Below are positions 8,823 through 18,688 of a stretch of DNA of 64,000 nt, in pieces (position 1 is the first letter of the stretch; each line of letters starts with the position of its first letter). This stretch comes from Methanogranum sp963676045. GTDB taxonomy: Archaea; Thermoplasmatota; Thermoplasmata; Methanomassiliicoccales; Methanomethylophilaceae. Made by a program: the position numbers and the translations under genes. The DNA lies in NCBI GenBank assembly GCA_963676045.1, contig OY780938.1, positions 682,001-746,000 on the forward strand, in the 5' to 3' direction. The notes under the pieces are model-generated. The model saw only the letters and a program-made list of their open reading frames with translations, was not told the origin of the DNA and did no database searches.

Positions 8823-9875
8823 TCACTCCGACATTATGATCTTGCCCTTGAATTTGGCATATGTACCGTAGTCCACATAGACCGGGTTGGCCATTACCTT
8901 GTCGAGGGTGGGCGCGTTCTCCCTCTTGTAGTCCTTTATCGCATCCGTCACCGTTATGTCGAATGCATCGCTTCCTGCACCGGAACCGTAGGATGTCACG
9001 AATATCCTGTCGCCCGGCTTGGCATGGTCCAGTATGCTGGCGAGTCCGAGTGGGACCGCTCCGCTGTACGTGTTGCCTATGTTCGGCGTCAAGAGTCCGT
9101 ACTCTATCTGCTCCTGCGTGAATCCCAGCTGCGTGGCGACCCTTGTGGGGAACTTGCCGTTCGGCTGGTGGAAGACCGCGTAATTGTAATCTTCCGGTTT
9201 CGTCTTCATCTCGTCGAGCATCATCTTCGCGGCGGACATTATGTGCTTGAAGTATGCTGGCTCTCCTGTGAACCTTCCTCCGTGGAGCGGATAGGGCTGT
9301 CCCTCCCTCCTCCAGAAGTCGGGTGTGTCCGTTGTGAAGGACGTTGTCTTGTTGATCTTAGCGATGATGTTCTCGCTTCCTATGAGATACGCCGCTCCTC
9401 CTGCGGATGCGGAGTACTCCAATGCGTCACCGGGTGCTCCCTGCGATGTGTCCGCGCCTATGGCGACACCGTACTTGACCATTCCAGAGCCTACCAATCC
9501 CATGCAGACCTGTATGGCCGCTGTACCGGCCTTGCATGCGAACTCCATGTCGGCGGCCGTCATGGCCGGTGTGGCGTCTATAGATTCCGCTACTATGGTA
9601 GCGGTTGGTTTGACCGCGTATGGGTGGGATTCCGAACCTACGTAGACGGCCCCGATATCCTTGGGGTTGACAGACGGCACCCTTGCCATCATGTTCCTTG
9701 CCGCCTCTGTGGCTATGGTCACAACATCCTCGTCTGGGGATGGGATGGACTTCTGATAGATCATCAGGCCTTTCCCCATTCCTTTACCGTCGACTCCCCA
9801 GATCCTGCCGATCTCCTCTGGCTTGATCCTGTAGCGGGGAACGTACGCTCCGTAACTTACGATTCCAACATCCAT
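8823..9875 (-). CDS. Hydroxymethylglutaryl-CoA synthase, archaeal type
   Basis: 350 residues, the usual archaeal length. Catalytic residues are present: Glu82 in YVGSESHPYA, nucleophile Cys114 in EFACKAGTAA, His236 in AVFHQPNGKFP. It condenses acetyl-CoA with acetoacetyl-CoA to HMG-CoA, the precursor of mevalonate and hence isoprenoid membrane lipids. The start codon directly follows the stop of the upstream regulator (TGA-ATG), with a GGAAGGGA ribosome-binding site inside that gene. The thiolase-like gene follows after four bases. Unlike that neighbour, its active site is complete. Confidence 0.93.
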   Translation of the reverse strand: MDVGIVSYGAYVPRYRIKPEEIGRIWGVDGKGMGKGLMIYQKSIPSPDEDVVTIATEAARNMMARVPSVNPKDIGAVYVGSESHPYAVKPTATIVAESIDATPAMTAADMEFACKAGTAAIQVCMGLVGSGMVKYGVAIGADTSQGAPGDALEYSASAGGAAYLIGSENIIAKINKTTSFTTDTPDFWRREGQPYPLHGGRFTGEPAYFKHIMSAAKMMLDEMKTKPEDYNYAVFHQPNGKFPTRVATQLGFTQEQIEYGLLTPNIGNTYSGAVPLGLASILDHAKPGDRIFVTSYGSGAGSDAFDITVTDAIKDYKRENAPTLDKVMANPVYVDYGTYAKFKGKIIMSE

Positions 9876-10568
9876 TCAATTCCCTTCCTTAAGTTTGTTC
9901 ATTCTTTCCACGATCTCTTCCACCGTCAGATTGGTCGATACCAGCGGGATGCCCTCGAGCTTCGCCAGCTTTATCGCGAGCTGGTCCGTCTCGTCGGGAC
10001 GCTGATATACCACCATCGCAGGTGTAAGGGGGTGTGCGCGGATAGCCACCATGGGCGAGCGTCCGTAATGGACGTTCGTGAAAATAAGTGCCCTTTCGAT
10101 GCTCCATCCATAGATCTTGAGATAATCCTCAGAACTGAGGTTCAGGATCGCTTTGATGGAATCGACGATGGTGTATCCGTATATCCTCTTCACAGGCGTC
10201 TTCTCCGTGTTGAGATTCTTTCCGTTGATGGATTCGATGAACGTCTGCTCATCTATGCCTCCAACGAATTCGTCCATCGCCAAGATGCAGTCCATGCGAT
10301 AATCGGGCTGGTACCTCGATAGTACGGGGGATCCCTTCTGGGTGTCCAGTTTGATGAATGCCTCGACCATCTTCTTGACGACGGCCACACCTGGTGATTT
10401 TCTGCGTCCGGACTCGTAATCGCTGATCACCGAGTGCGAGATCCCCATGGTCTCCGCCAACTCGTGCTGCGACAGCCCGAACTCCTCCCTCCATTTACGG
10501 ATGGCCTTTCCGGGATCGGGGGACAGTGTGATCTCCCCTGCGATCTTCTCCTTGAGTTCGCCTACCAT
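9876..10568 (-). CDS. HTH (XRE/Cro-type) regulator of the mevalonate cluster
   Basis: About 230 residues from the ATG at 10568; a TATA-like TTAAATAA about 25 bases upstream supports a leaderless start here rather than at the TTG at 10580. Residues ~20-75 form an HTH_3 domain (WREEFGLSQHELAETMGISH, then VISDYESGRRKSPG). The remaining ~150 residues are a conserved archaeal C-terminal domain of unknown ligand. It is the first gene of the HMG-CoA synthase operon, a placement seen in many archaea, so regulation of isoprenoid synthesis is likely but not shown. Confidence 0.8.
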   Translation of the reverse strand: MVGELKEKIAGEITLSPDPGKAIRKWREEFGLSQHELAETMGISHSVISDYESGRRKSPGVAVVKKMVEAFIKLDTQKGSPVLSRYQPDYRMDCILAMDEFVGGIDEQTFIESINGKNLNTEKTPVKRIYGYTIVDSIKAILNLSSEDYLKIYGWSIERALIFTNVHYGRSPMVAIRAHPLTPAMVVYQRPDETDQLAIKLAKLEGIPLVSTNLTVEEIVERMNKLKEGN

Positions 10569-10640
10569 TGTCGGTAACAATAGGTATCATTATTTAATAG
10601 TGTCGAATAATCAATACGTCGATTAACGAAATCAGAGAAA

Positions 10641-12044
10641 TCAATGGCCCTTGCCTTCGACAAGTTCAGAACGCAGCCTGTCCAATACGGCCTTTATGAT
10701 GTGGACCCTGGCATACCTCTTGTTGTTCGCGGGGACCACCGTCCAAGGTGCGTAAGGGGTGTTTGTCAGGGATATGGCGCGGTCGATATATCTATCATAC
10801 TCCTCCCATTTCCCGCGGTTGCGCCAATCATCGTCCGTGAGCTTCCATTGCTTCAAAGGACACACCGCCCTCTTGTTGAACCTCTCCAACTGCTCGTCAG
10901 AGGATATGTCCAACCAGAACTTCATGACTATCGCTCCGTAATCGGCCATCATGAGCTCCATGAAGTTTATCTCGGAGGCCGCACGCTCGTACTCCTCCTT
11001 GGTGCACAATCCCTCTATGGGCTCCACCACCATCCTGCCGTACCATGTGCGGTCGAATATCGTTATGTGACCTGCATCCGGCATCGTGCCACTGAACCTC
11101 CACAGGTACGTATGGGCCAGCTCTTCCTCCGTGGGCGCCTTGACCTGCCTGACAACGTATCCCTTAGGATTCAAGGCATAGGTCAGGTGCTTTATCGCAG
11201 AGCCTTTGCCGGCCGCGTCCCATCCCTCGAAGCCGATTATCAACGAACGGTTGCTGGCCGCCAACATGGACTGCATCTCGTAGAGCTGATTCGAATACTT
11301 CTCGAGATCGCCTTCCTCAGAATACTCCACATGAAGTTTGAGTCCCTTGCGGGGATTCATATACTCCACGTCCGAGACCTTATGGGACAGTATCTTCATC
11401 CCTTCGTCATATCTCTCGGTGAGACGGTCCCTTATCCTCTTGGCGACCTTCAGGACCGTGACCTCCACCTCCCCGACGTCGATGACCTCCCATGGCGCAT
11501 ATTCGGTATCTGTGTTCTTCTGCAGGTCGTTGTCCATGACCTCCTTGAATTTGGAATGGTCGATCTTGTCAGCAGAGAGGAATGTGTTGTTGACGCAGAA
11601 CTTGGGACAGTAATCCCCTGCGTACTTCTCGACATCATCCGGTGTGGCGTTCAGCAGGATCTTGATTATGAACGTCCCGTTCTCTACGAGATATCTCTCG
11701 AACCTGTTGCACGAGGACACCATGGCCTCCGTCCTCTTCTTGCTGCCGTCGTAACGGTCCACCACCATGGAGTACCATGACCTGTCGTAGAGCGAGAAGG
11801 AACCTTTCTCAGGCGTCCCCTCTAGATAATCGAATACCAACCTGGGGCCTGCCTTCTTGGGATCGAAATGATGATACGATATCCCTCTTGGCTCTAGACA
11901 TCTTATTATCTCGTTGATGACCCTGCTTATCACCCTGCCGCTGCTCCCCTCGAATATGACCAGCACAGGTATGCCGCTCGTATAAAAATCCAACTGGACC
12001 CTGTTCAGTTCCTCGGACAGGTCCTTGGGGATCAGCGCTTCCAT
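10641..12044 (-). CDS. Tandem PPK2-family polyphosphate:nucleotide phosphotransferase (PAP-like)
   Basis: About 467 residues from the ATG at 12044, which has a TTTAAAATA box ~27 bases upstream; an upstream in-frame start would overlap the divergent neighbour. Two PPK2 domains are visible. The C-terminal one is intact: Walker A GWDAAGKGS, a lid region and Walker B IFDRTWYGR. The N-terminal one keeps the fold (SLYDRSWYS) but its P-loop reads FEGSSGRVIS without the Gly-Lys-Ser. This matches class II PPK2 (polyphosphate:AMP phosphotransferase), in which only the second domain is catalytic. It makes ADP from AMP at the expense of polyphosphate; the substrate assignment is by analogy. Confidence 0.8.
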   Translation of the reverse strand: MEALIPKDLSEELNRVQLDFYTSGIPVLVIFEGSSGRVISRVINEIIRCLEPRGISYHHFDPKKAGPRLVFDYLEGTPEKGSFSLYDRSWYSMVVDRYDGSKKRTEAMVSSCNRFERYLVENGTFIIKILLNATPDDVEKYAGDYCPKFCVNNTFLSADKIDHSKFKEVMDNDLQKNTDTEYAPWEVIDVGEVEVTVLKVAKRIRDRLTERYDEGMKILSHKVSDVEYMNPRKGLKLHVEYSEEGDLEKYSNQLYEMQSMLAASNRSLIIGFEGWDAAGKGSAIKHLTYALNPKGYVVRQVKAPTEEELAHTYLWRFSGTMPDAGHITIFDRTWYGRMVVEPIEGLCTKEEYERAASEINFMELMMADYGAIVMKFWLDISSDEQLERFNKRAVCPLKQWKLTDDDWRNRGKWEEYDRYIDRAISLTNTPYAPWTVVPANNKRYARVHIIKAVLDRLRSELVEGKGH

Positions 12045-12114
12045 GATATGGATAATGAGATTCCAGTATTTTAAAGGACGAAGGATTATAAGATGTGCAT
12101 GACGATACGCAATC

Positions 12115-12486
12115 ATGTCTTGCAAAAAAGATGGACATTATTGCGCCATGTGTGACGAGATGGGCGGCTTCGCCCCTAAGACCCTGACAGCCATCAACAA
12201 GCTCGACCCGACATTCATGGAGACCCTCCATACTATGGACCGCTTCATGGTCGTGGACGGACCTTTGGACAAGAAGACCAAGAGGCTAATGGCACTGTCA
12301 TGCGTATGTGTGAGGATGTGCGAGGACTGCGTTTACCCACAGGCGAGGGTCGCAAAGAATTTCGGTGCCACGAGAGAGGAGATCCTCGAGGCGATAAAGG
12401 TCGCCGTCCTGATAGGCGGAGTGCCCTGCTGGTCCTGCGCGAAGGAAGGCATATCGAAATTGTTCGATGAATGGGAAGAGGACTGA
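12115..12486 (+). CDS. AhpD-like / carboxymuconolactone decarboxylase family protein
   Basis: 123 residues. The core helix pair has CVRMCEDCVYPQA, with a C-x2-C dithiol at the AhpD active-site position, followed by NFGATREEILEAIKVAVLIGG, a common CMD-family signature. The N-terminus is unusually cysteine-rich (Cys3, Cys10, Cys13). A TTATAAG box about 26 bases before the ATG supports a leaderless start. It is divergent from the PPK2 gene, with overlapping promoter regions. AhpD-type proteins act as thiol-dependent peroxidases or reductases; the physiological partner here is unknown. Confidence 0.75.
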   Translation: MSCKKDGHYCAMCDEMGGFAPKTLTAINKLDPTFMETLHTMDRFMVVDGPLDKKTKRLMALSCVCVRMCEDCVYPQARVAKNFGATREEILEAIKVAVLIGGVPCWSCAKEGISKLFDEWEED

Positions 12487-12761
12487 GGTACCTTTCCATC
12501 CAAACCCCTTAATATCATGCTTTATACGAGGATCGCCAACTATTATCATTGCGATGGACTTCATCGTGCTAATTGACTGCTCATGACGGCCTAGACATCT
12601 TTGGATGTTGCGAATCCTATCCCGTACTCAGAACTCAAGGAACCTTCGATCGTGATTATTAGTAGATATTACATGTATTTGAGCTTCAGGTCAACAAAAA
12701 TAAAGAGAAATAAGAAGGACATTACATTGTTGGGCTATTGTATCTTATCTTCCTTAGAATA

Positions 12762-13109
12762 TTATGCGTACCTGCCCTCACAGGAATTATGATGGATATC
12801 TGGCCAATATGCACCTAACGTATCTCTCAGTTGAAGATAATGCCCCTCGTCCAGACCCTGTTCCAAGGCCAGTCTCCTGAGGACATCCTCTATGTTCACC
12901 CTTATGAAATCGTCACCGGACATCGATATATCGTAATGACTCCCATCCAGGAGGCTTCTGTTCCTGACGGTCACCACCATGGAGTCCCTTTCATCCTTTC
13001 CCATTGCTATGAGCTTGTTGAAGCAACCTCTGCGGTCTCCGTTGAAGGCCGTTTCTGACCTGTTCACCCTTGACATTATGCTATAGTCTGTATCTTCTGC
13101 ACCTGACAT
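12762..13109 (-). CDS. Hypothetical protein
   Basis: 115 residues, mixed charge, no membrane span, no motif I recognise. I keep it because the ATG at 13109 has an AT-rich TATA-like element about 23-25 bases upstream, consistent with leaderless transcription, and because codon use resembles neighbours and the overlapping plus-strand frame looks poor. It is divergent from aconitase; the 266-bp space contains a GC-rich imperfect stem (CCCTCC with GGAGGG at about 13148-13169). It may be a lineage-specific protein; a spurious call is possible. Confidence 0.45.
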   Translation of the reverse strand: MSGAEDTDYSIMSRVNRSETAFNGDRRGCFNKLIAMGKDERDSMVVTVRNRSLLDGSHYDISMSGDDFIRVNIEDVLRRLALEQGLDEGHYLQLRDTLGAYWPDIHHNSCEGRYA

Positions 13110-13375
13110 CGTGATCGTCCCATCAATTTGATATTTGGAGGAAAGGACCCTCCAATCGGAGTGGGAGGGCCCCTAAAATGTTTTTGAGGAAGAAAAATGT
13201 TTGGAAGAAGAACTTGGTTCTCTCTGAAAGATGGATATGCATTACGTGTATTTAATATGTACATATCATCCATCCATAACCATCCAATCATTATATGACC
13301 ATAGACAACAGTGTTACCATCCTTCTCAAACTTGAAATATGATACATATATACTAAAAGGACAGGAGACAGAACA

Positions 13376-16006
13376 ATGACCGGAATCGGCGATTGTACAA
13401 AGAAGATCCACACGGCCGAAGGTGACATCACCATCTACAGCCTGAGGGAACTGGAGAAGAAAGGTATCGTAAAAGACCTATCGAAGATGCCATACTCTAT
13501 AAAGGTCATCGTCGAGGGCCTTCTCAGACAGAACGATGGAAAGCTCATCAACGATGATGACGTAAGAACAATCGCATCATGGGACCCGAAGGGGGACAAT
13601 GAGAAGGACATCCCCTGGATACCTGCAAGGGTTCTCCTGCAGGACCTCACCGGAGGCGCTGCGGTCACGGACCTCGCATCCATGAGGGAATCCGTCGCCG
13701 CGATGGGCAAGGACCCCGAACTGATCAATCCCCTTGTACCGGTAGACCTTGTAATCGACCACTCCATACAGACAGATTATGCAGGTTGCCACGATGCCCA
13801 GGAACGCAACGAGGAACTTGAGTTCCAAAGGAACAAGGAGAGGTATGCGCTCTTCAAATGGGCGCAACAATCCTTCAAGAACTTCCGCGCCGTGCCACCG
13901 GGGAACGGCATATGCCACCAGGTCAACCTGGAATATCTGTCACCTTTAATACACGTCGTCCAGAAGGACGGCAAGCTTATCGCCTATCCCGACTCTTGTT
14001 TCGGTACCGACTCCCACACAACGCAGATCGATGGACTCGGTGTCGTCGGATGGGGCGTCGGAGGAATAGAGGCCGAGGCCGTAATGGTCGGACAGCCATC
14101 GTACATGAAGCTTCCAGAGGTCATTGGGTTCAAGCTAGTCGGCAAATTATCACCTGGCGTGAACGCCACAGACCTCGTGCTGACCGTTGTCCAGATGCTC
14201 AGGAAGAAGGGCGTCGTCGGCAAGTTCGTCGAATTCTACGGACCGGGATACAAGAATCTCTGCCTGGCGGACAGGTCCACAATAGCGAACATGGGACCTG
14301 AGTACGGTGCCACCATGGGATACTGCCCGATCGACGAGAAGACCATTGATTACCTCAAACTCACCGGCAGAGACCCGAAACACATAGAGACGGTCGAGAA
14401 ATATGCCAAGGAGCAGACTCTCTGGTACACAGACGAACCAGAGTACACTGACACTTTGGAACTGGACCTCTCCACAGTGGTGCCATGCCTCGCAGGTCAC
14501 AAGAGGCCGCAGGACAGGATACCATTATCGAAGATGAAGGAGGAGTTCGACAACGCCCTCAAGGCATTGAATGTCAAAGAGAGAAGGATGCCACATGATG
14601 ACATCATGGGCGACGGATCGCTCGTGATCGCATCGATAACATCCTGCACGAACACCGCCAACCCATCCGTCATGATCGCAGCTGGACTTGTAGCCAAGAA
14701 AGCATACGAACTAGGGCTCAGACCCAAGGATTTCGTGAAGACCTCGCTCGCACCAGGGTCGAGGGTCGTGACGGAATACCTCACAGACTCCGGATTGCAG
14801 CACTACCTCGACAAGATGGGATTCCAATGCTGCGGATACGGATGCATGACATGCATCGGTAACAGCGGCCCATTATCTAACAAGGTCAGCAACACGATAA
14901 AAGCCAACGACCTGGCCGTTGCCGCTGTCGCATCCAGCAACAGGAACTTCGAGGGACGCATACACCCGCTCGTCAAAGCGAACTACCTTGCATCCCCGCC
15001 GCTGGTCGTCGCATTCTCCATAGCCGGACGCGTCGACATTGACATGGACAAGGAACCTTTGGGACATGTGAACGGTAAGGACGTCTACCTCAGAGACATC
15101 TGGCCATCCGACCAGGAGATCGAGAGCATCACCAATAAGTTCGTGACATCGGACACGTTCTCCAGGAAATACAAGGACATCTTCAAAGGATCAAAGAGAT
15201 GGGAGGAAATCGAATGCGTCCAGTCACCGTTATTCAGATGGGACGAGAACTCCACGTACATAAGGAACCCTCCGTTCTTCGATGAGCTTTTCGACGAACC
15301 AGCCATCGATGACATCGGAGGGGCCAGATGCATCGCGAAGCTCGAGGATTCCATCACAACGGACCACATCTCCCCAGCTGCCGAATTCGGGCCATCATCC
15401 GATGCGGGAAGGTATCTCATTTCGTTGGGCGTAAAAGAGGAGGATTTCAACTCGTACGGTTCGAGAAGGGCCAACCATGAGGTAATGGTAAGGGGCACCT
15501 TCGCCAACATAAGGCTGAAGAACCAGCTCACCCCCGGAAAGGAGGGCAGTTCATCCATATACTTCCCTGAGAAGAGGGAGAACACCATATTCGAGGTCTC
15601 TAGGATGTACTATGATGACATCACACCTCTGATCGTCATCGCTGGAAAGGAATATGGTACAGGAAGCTCCAGGGACTGGGCCGCCAAGGGGCCGTTGCTA
15701 CTGGGCGTCAAAGCCGTGATAGCGGAATCCTTCGAAAGGATACACAGGTCCAACCTGATCGGAATGGGCATCGTTCCTTTGCAATTCTTAGAAGGGCAGA
15801 ACCCCGAGACACTGAAGCTGAATGGCTCTGAGACGTTCGATATAGAGCTATCGGAATTGGAGCCGAGAGGACTCGTCAGGGTCACTGCATACAGGGACGG
15901 ACATAAACTGGAATTCGACACCCTCTGCAGAGTGGATGTCCCCATCGAGAAGGAATATATCGCCAACGGCGGCATCCTTCAATATGTCCTCAGGAAGATG
16001 ATCTGA
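13376..16006 (+). CDS. acnA: Aconitate hydratase (AcnA/IRP1 type)
   Basis: 876 residues, the expected length of AcnA. Cluster-binding cysteines appear in ITSCTNTANPSVM and CMTCIGNSGPL. SSNRNFEGRIHP and the C-terminal swivel-domain GTGSSRDWAAKGP are typical of the family. It isomerises citrate to isocitrate via a [4Fe-4S] cluster in the cytoplasm. In methanogens with an incomplete TCA cycle it supplies 2-oxoglutarate for glutamate. The ATG at 13376 has CAGGAG eight to ten bases upstream and a TATA-like run near 13346. A strong terminator follows the stop. Confidence 0.95.
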   Translation: MTGIGDCTKKIHTAEGDITIYSLRELEKKGIVKDLSKMPYSIKVIVEGLLRQNDGKLINDDDVRTIASWDPKGDNEKDIPWIPARVLLQDLTGGAAVTDLASMRESVAAMGKDPELINPLVPVDLVIDHSIQTDYAGCHDAQERNEELEFQRNKERYALFKWAQQSFKNFRAVPPGNGICHQVNLEYLSPLIHVVQKDGKLIAYPDSCFGTDSHTTQIDGLGVVGWGVGGIEAEAVMVGQPSYMKLPEVIGFKLVGKLSPGVNATDLVLTVVQMLRKKGVVGKFVEFYGPGYKNLCLADRSTIANMGPEYGATMGYCPIDEKTIDYLKLTGRDPKHIETVEKYAKEQTLWYTDEPEYTDTLELDLSTVVPCLAGHKRPQDRIPLSKMKEEFDNALKALNVKERRMPHDDIMGDGSLVIASITSCTNTANPSVMIAAGLVAKKAYELGLRPKDFVKTSLAPGSRVVTEYLTDSGLQHYLDKMGFQCCGYGCMTCIGNSGPLSNKVSNTIKANDLAVAAVASSNRNFEGRIHPLVKANYLASPPLVVAFSIAGRVDIDMDKEPLGHVNGKDVYLRDIWPSDQEIESITNKFVTSDTFSRKYKDIFKGSKRWEEIECVQSPLFRWDENSTYIRNPPFFDELFDEPAIDDIGGARCIAKLEDSITTDHISPAAEFGPSSDAGRYLISLGVKEEDFNSYGSRRANHEVMVRGTFANIRLKNQLTPGKEGSSSIYFPEKRENTIFEVSRMYYDDITPLIVIAGKEYGTGSSRDWAAKGPLLLGVKAVIAESFERIHRSNLIGMGIVPLQFLEGQNPETLKLNGSETFDIELSELEPRGLVRVTAYRDGHKLEFDTLCRVDVPIEKEYIANGGILQYVLRKMI

Positions 16007-16012
16007 AACTTT

Positions 16013-16041
16013 AGGGGGGCGTTTGCCCCTCATCCTTTTTT
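16013..16041 (+). terminator. Terminator after aconitase
   Basis: A stem of AGGGG with CCCCT around a G/C-rich centre and short loop starts five bases after the aconitase stop and is followed by a run of six T (16036-16041). It lies between convergent acnA and pabC. Confidence 0.65.
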
Positions 16042-16063
16042 AAAATCGGTCCTGTCTATATAG

Positions 16064-16786
16064 TCACAGACCGTTTCTCATATCCTCTATATATTCAGAC
16101 TGCAACCTTGTTGGAATATCAATATTGTCGAAGGAGGTCTCGCCCAATGACCTCACAGGCATTATACCGAAAACGGAATTGGTCACGAAACAAGAATTGA
16201 AATCGGATATTTCCTCTGGCCTGATCACGGACATCGTCACATCGTGTCTCTCCATGATGCGGTCCCTCATTATCCCTGGCAACAGACCGCAGGACATAGG
16301 AGGCGTGAACATCCTCCCGTCCTTGCAGAAGAATATGTTGCTGGTCGCGCCCTCGCATATCTCGCCCTTAGAATTCAGGAACACGGGTTCATCGAAACCC
16401 AATGAGATCGCTTTGCGTTTCTCGGTTATATTATCGCCGTACTGCAAGCTCTTGATGTACGTGAAAATGGAGGTCTCATTCCTCATCACAGAGGAATAGC
16501 ATAACCTGAACCCATCCCTGTAATCCTCCACCGTGTATGCGAACTGCCTGGTTGAGATGTCGATGTTCTTATCGGATACGCAGACCTTTAAGACCATGCC
16601 ATCAAGATCGCCATCGGAGACGATCCGATCGAGGTCCTCGGTGGATATCCTGTTGGCTATACCGAGGGCCTCCAGCGACGATGTCATCCTGTCGATGTGC
16701 CTCTCTGCCATCACGCATCTGCCTTCGTGCACATACATGGTCTCGAATACGCCCAGACCGAAATAGTACCCTTCATCGAATTCCAT
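16064..16786 (-). CDS. pabC: Aminotransferase class IV, probable aminodeoxychorismate lyase
   Basis: 240 residues of a fold-type IV PLP enzyme: FGLGVFETMYVHEG near the N-terminus, the Lys region around IKSLQYGDN, and EGATSNIFFCKDGRMFTPP, where the Glu and the following Ser-Asn contact PLP. Third gene of a pabA-pabB-pabC order (four-base gap to pabB), so it most likely cleaves 4-amino-4-deoxychorismate to p-aminobenzoate and pyruvate. Branched-chain or D-amino-acid aminotransferase activity is less likely given context. Convergent with acnA. Confidence 0.8.
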   Translation of the reverse strand: MEFDEGYYFGLGVFETMYVHEGRCVMAERHIDRMTSSLEALGIANRISTEDLDRIVSDGDLDGMVLKVCVSDKNIDISTRQFAYTVEDYRDGFRLCYSSVMRNETSIFTYIKSLQYGDNITEKRKAISLGFDEPVFLNSKGEICEGATSNIFFCKDGRMFTPPMSCGLLPGIMRDRIMERHDVTMSVIRPEEISDFNSCFVTNSVFGIMPVRSLGETSFDNIDIPTRLQSEYIEDMRNGL

Positions 16787-16790
16787 ATCA

Positions 16791-18104
16791 TCACTCCAGC
16801 GACCTCAACATGGCCTTGGCCTTTTGCATGGTCTCGTTATACTCCTCTTCAGGATCGGATTCATAGGTTATACCTCCACCGACGCCTATCGTGTATATGC
16901 CGTCCTTATGGACCATGGTCCTGATGGCGATGTTCATGATCGATCTTCCTGGAGATAGGATGCATACCATTCCTGTGTAAACTCCCCGCCTCCTGTCCTC
17001 CAGATCGTCTATGTATCTCATCGCGTTCAATTTCGGTGCCCCGGTGACGGACCCTCCCGGGAACATAGATGAAATGACATCTCCCACTGTTGCCCTCTCT
17101 TTCATCAGACCGGATATGTCGGAGACCGTGTGGAACACTGTCGAGTATTCCTCGGGTACCGCGAATCTCTCCACCCTTACAGTCCCGGGAATGCAGAATC
17201 TGTTCATATCGTTCCTTTCCAGGTCAGTTATCATGAGCAATTCGCTGCGTTCCTTCTCCGAGGACATCAATCCTTTGAGATTGAGTGCATCCTTTTCCTG
17301 GTCGCCCGTCCTTGGCGCTGTACCCTTTATCGGACGCGTCCTGATGTTTCTACCGTCGATGTCCGCCAAGAGTTCCATGGATGAGGATATTATCTGAATG
17401 CCGTCGATGTCGATGTAGGCTCCGAACGGAGATGGGCTTATCCTCCTGAGTCTCAAAAATGTACCAAATGGGTCCGAATCAGAAACTATCTCCATTGTGT
17501 GGGTCATATTCATTACATACATCTCGCCACATCTCATGAGTTCTTTGGCCTTCCTTACCGAGGAAATGTAATCCTCTTTTCTGATATCGGACCTTATATC
17601 ATATCCTCTACCATCTGGCACATTTAAATTTCCTATAGATCCTATGATATCCATCAACTCTTTGAATTCCACATCTGTATCTTTTACAAGACCATTGCAT
17701 ATTATCTCTGTGGCTCTGTTGAAATGGTCTTCTATTATAAGGACATCGAATCTTATCAAAACACACTCTGGCACATTTGTAATTTCACGCTTTGAAGAGA
17801 TGCCTACGACACCCCTGCCGCAGTCATATGAGATCCAACCCATCAAAGATTGTGAAATTCCTAAATCTGGCACATATGAATCCAACTCCTCGTCTATCGA
17901 CTGAATCAATGATTTGTGAATCGATTTGCCATCTACACTCATTTTCCCGTCGTAGATTAGCTTTCTATTGGGTATCATCCCTATTATTGAATTGCGTCCT
18001 AGCTCATTATGCATCGAAGAATCCAGGAATATCGTCCCATTACGGTCGATCGCGGAATATATTTCTATTGCTGGCACATATGTATCTAGTGTTCTTCTCA
18101 GCAT
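16791..18104 (-). CDS. pabB: Aminodeoxychorismate synthase component I
   Basis: 437 residues of the chorismate-utilising enzyme fold. The C-terminal signature FPGGSVTGAPKLNAMRYIDD and the final IGVGGGITYESDPEEEYNE are typical of PabB/TrpE. PabB rather than TrpE is favoured by the adjacent pabC and the lack of trp genes. Uses chorismate and PabA-derived ammonia to form aminodeoxychorismate for p-aminobenzoate, needed for folate- or pterin-type C1 carriers. The N-terminal half uses noticeably more AT-rich codons than the C-terminal half. Its start overlaps the pabA 3' end by seven bases. Confidence 0.88.
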   Translation of the reverse strand: MLRRTLDTYVPAIEIYSAIDRNGTIFLDSSMHNELGRNSIIGMIPNRKLIYDGKMSVDGKSIHKSLIQSIDEELDSYVPDLGISQSLMGWISYDCGRGVVGISSKREITNVPECVLIRFDVLIIEDHFNRATEIICNGLVKDTDVEFKELMDIIGSIGNLNVPDGRGYDIRSDIRKEDYISSVRKAKELMRCGEMYVMNMTHTMEIVSDSDPFGTFLRLRRISPSPFGAYIDIDGIQIISSSMELLADIDGRNIRTRPIKGTAPRTGDQEKDALNLKGLMSSEKERSELLMITDLERNDMNRFCIPGTVRVERFAVPEEYSTVFHTVSDISGLMKERATVGDVISSMFPGGSVTGAPKLNAMRYIDDLEDRRRGVYTGMVCILSPGRSIMNIAIRTMVHKDGIYTIGVGGGITYESDPEEEYNETMQKAKAMLRSLE

Positions 18105-18688
18105 GTTTTCGTCCCCTTTGCGATCTTGATGAAATTATCAATTATATCGATCCCATTCTCTGTCATGAAAGATTCTGGATGGAATTGCACGCCATATATC
18201 GGGTGGTCCTTATGCGATACCGCCATTATCTCGCCATTATCATCCAAAGAATCTATATTCATACAGGCTGGCACAGTGAAAGGGTCAACAGAAAGGGAAT
18301 TGTATCTTGTGACCCTTATGCGATTCGGGACTCCTGAGAAAATCCCTTTCCCGTTGTGCTGAATGGATATGACCTTGCCATGCATAGGGATCTTTTTGTT
18401 CACAATATCTCCTCCGAAGACAGAACATATGGTCTGATGTCCGAGACATACTCCCAGCATCGGGAGTTTGCCTTTGAACTCGCTCACTACATTCCAAGAT
18501 GCACTCCCTTCACATGGCCTGCCTGGACCTGGAGATAATACGATGCCATCGATATGTAAAGAGTTCAAAAGGTCAATGGACAATTTGTCCTCCCTTATCA
18601 CGATTGCTTCCTCGCCCAGACCCTCGAAACAAGAGGACAGATTGAAAACAAAAGAATCAAAACTGTCTATTACGAGGAACACGAACAT
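18098..18688 (-). CDS. pabA: Aminodeoxychorismate synthase glutaminase component
   Basis: 196 residues, class I glutamine amidotransferase: oxyanion loop SPGPGRPCEG, nucleophile Cys in GVCLGHQTIC, and the His-Glu of the triad in GVQFHPESFM. It releases ammonia from glutamine for PabB. First gene of the pab operon and overlaps pabB. In some archaea one glutaminase serves both PabB and TrpE, which cannot be excluded. The 253-bp space upstream is shared with the divergent surface-protein gene. Confidence 0.88.
   Translation of the reverse strand: MFVFLVIDSFDSFVFNLSSCFEGLGEEAIVIREDKLSIDLLNSLHIDGIVLSPGPGRPCEGSASWNVVSEFKGKLPMLGVCLGHQTICSVFGGDIVNKKIPMHGKVISIQHNGKGIFSGVPNRIRVTRYNSLSVDPFTVPACMNIDSLDDNGEIMAVSHKDHPIYGVQFHPESFMTENGIDIIDNFIKIAKGTKTC

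Noticed and set aside
8643..10322. Long (559-codon) plus-strand frame opposite HMG-CoA synthase and its neighbours.
   Set aside because: It is antisense to three well-supported genes, rich in Arg, Cys, His and Val as shadow frames are, and has no family motif.
12601..12792. Short plus-strand open frame of 63 codons in the spacer after the AhpD-like gene.
   Set aside because: Composition is not protein-like, no ribosome-binding site or TATA box fits, and it overlaps the better-supported minus-strand gene end.
17615..18275. Five copies of CTGGCACA within 660 bases of pabB/pabA, suggesting a regulatory repeat.
   Set aside because: The four in pabB are in one frame and all encode Val-Pro followed by Ala, Asp or Glu on the coding strand, so codon choice explains them; further copies occur singly elsewhere (for example in the tautomerase gene).
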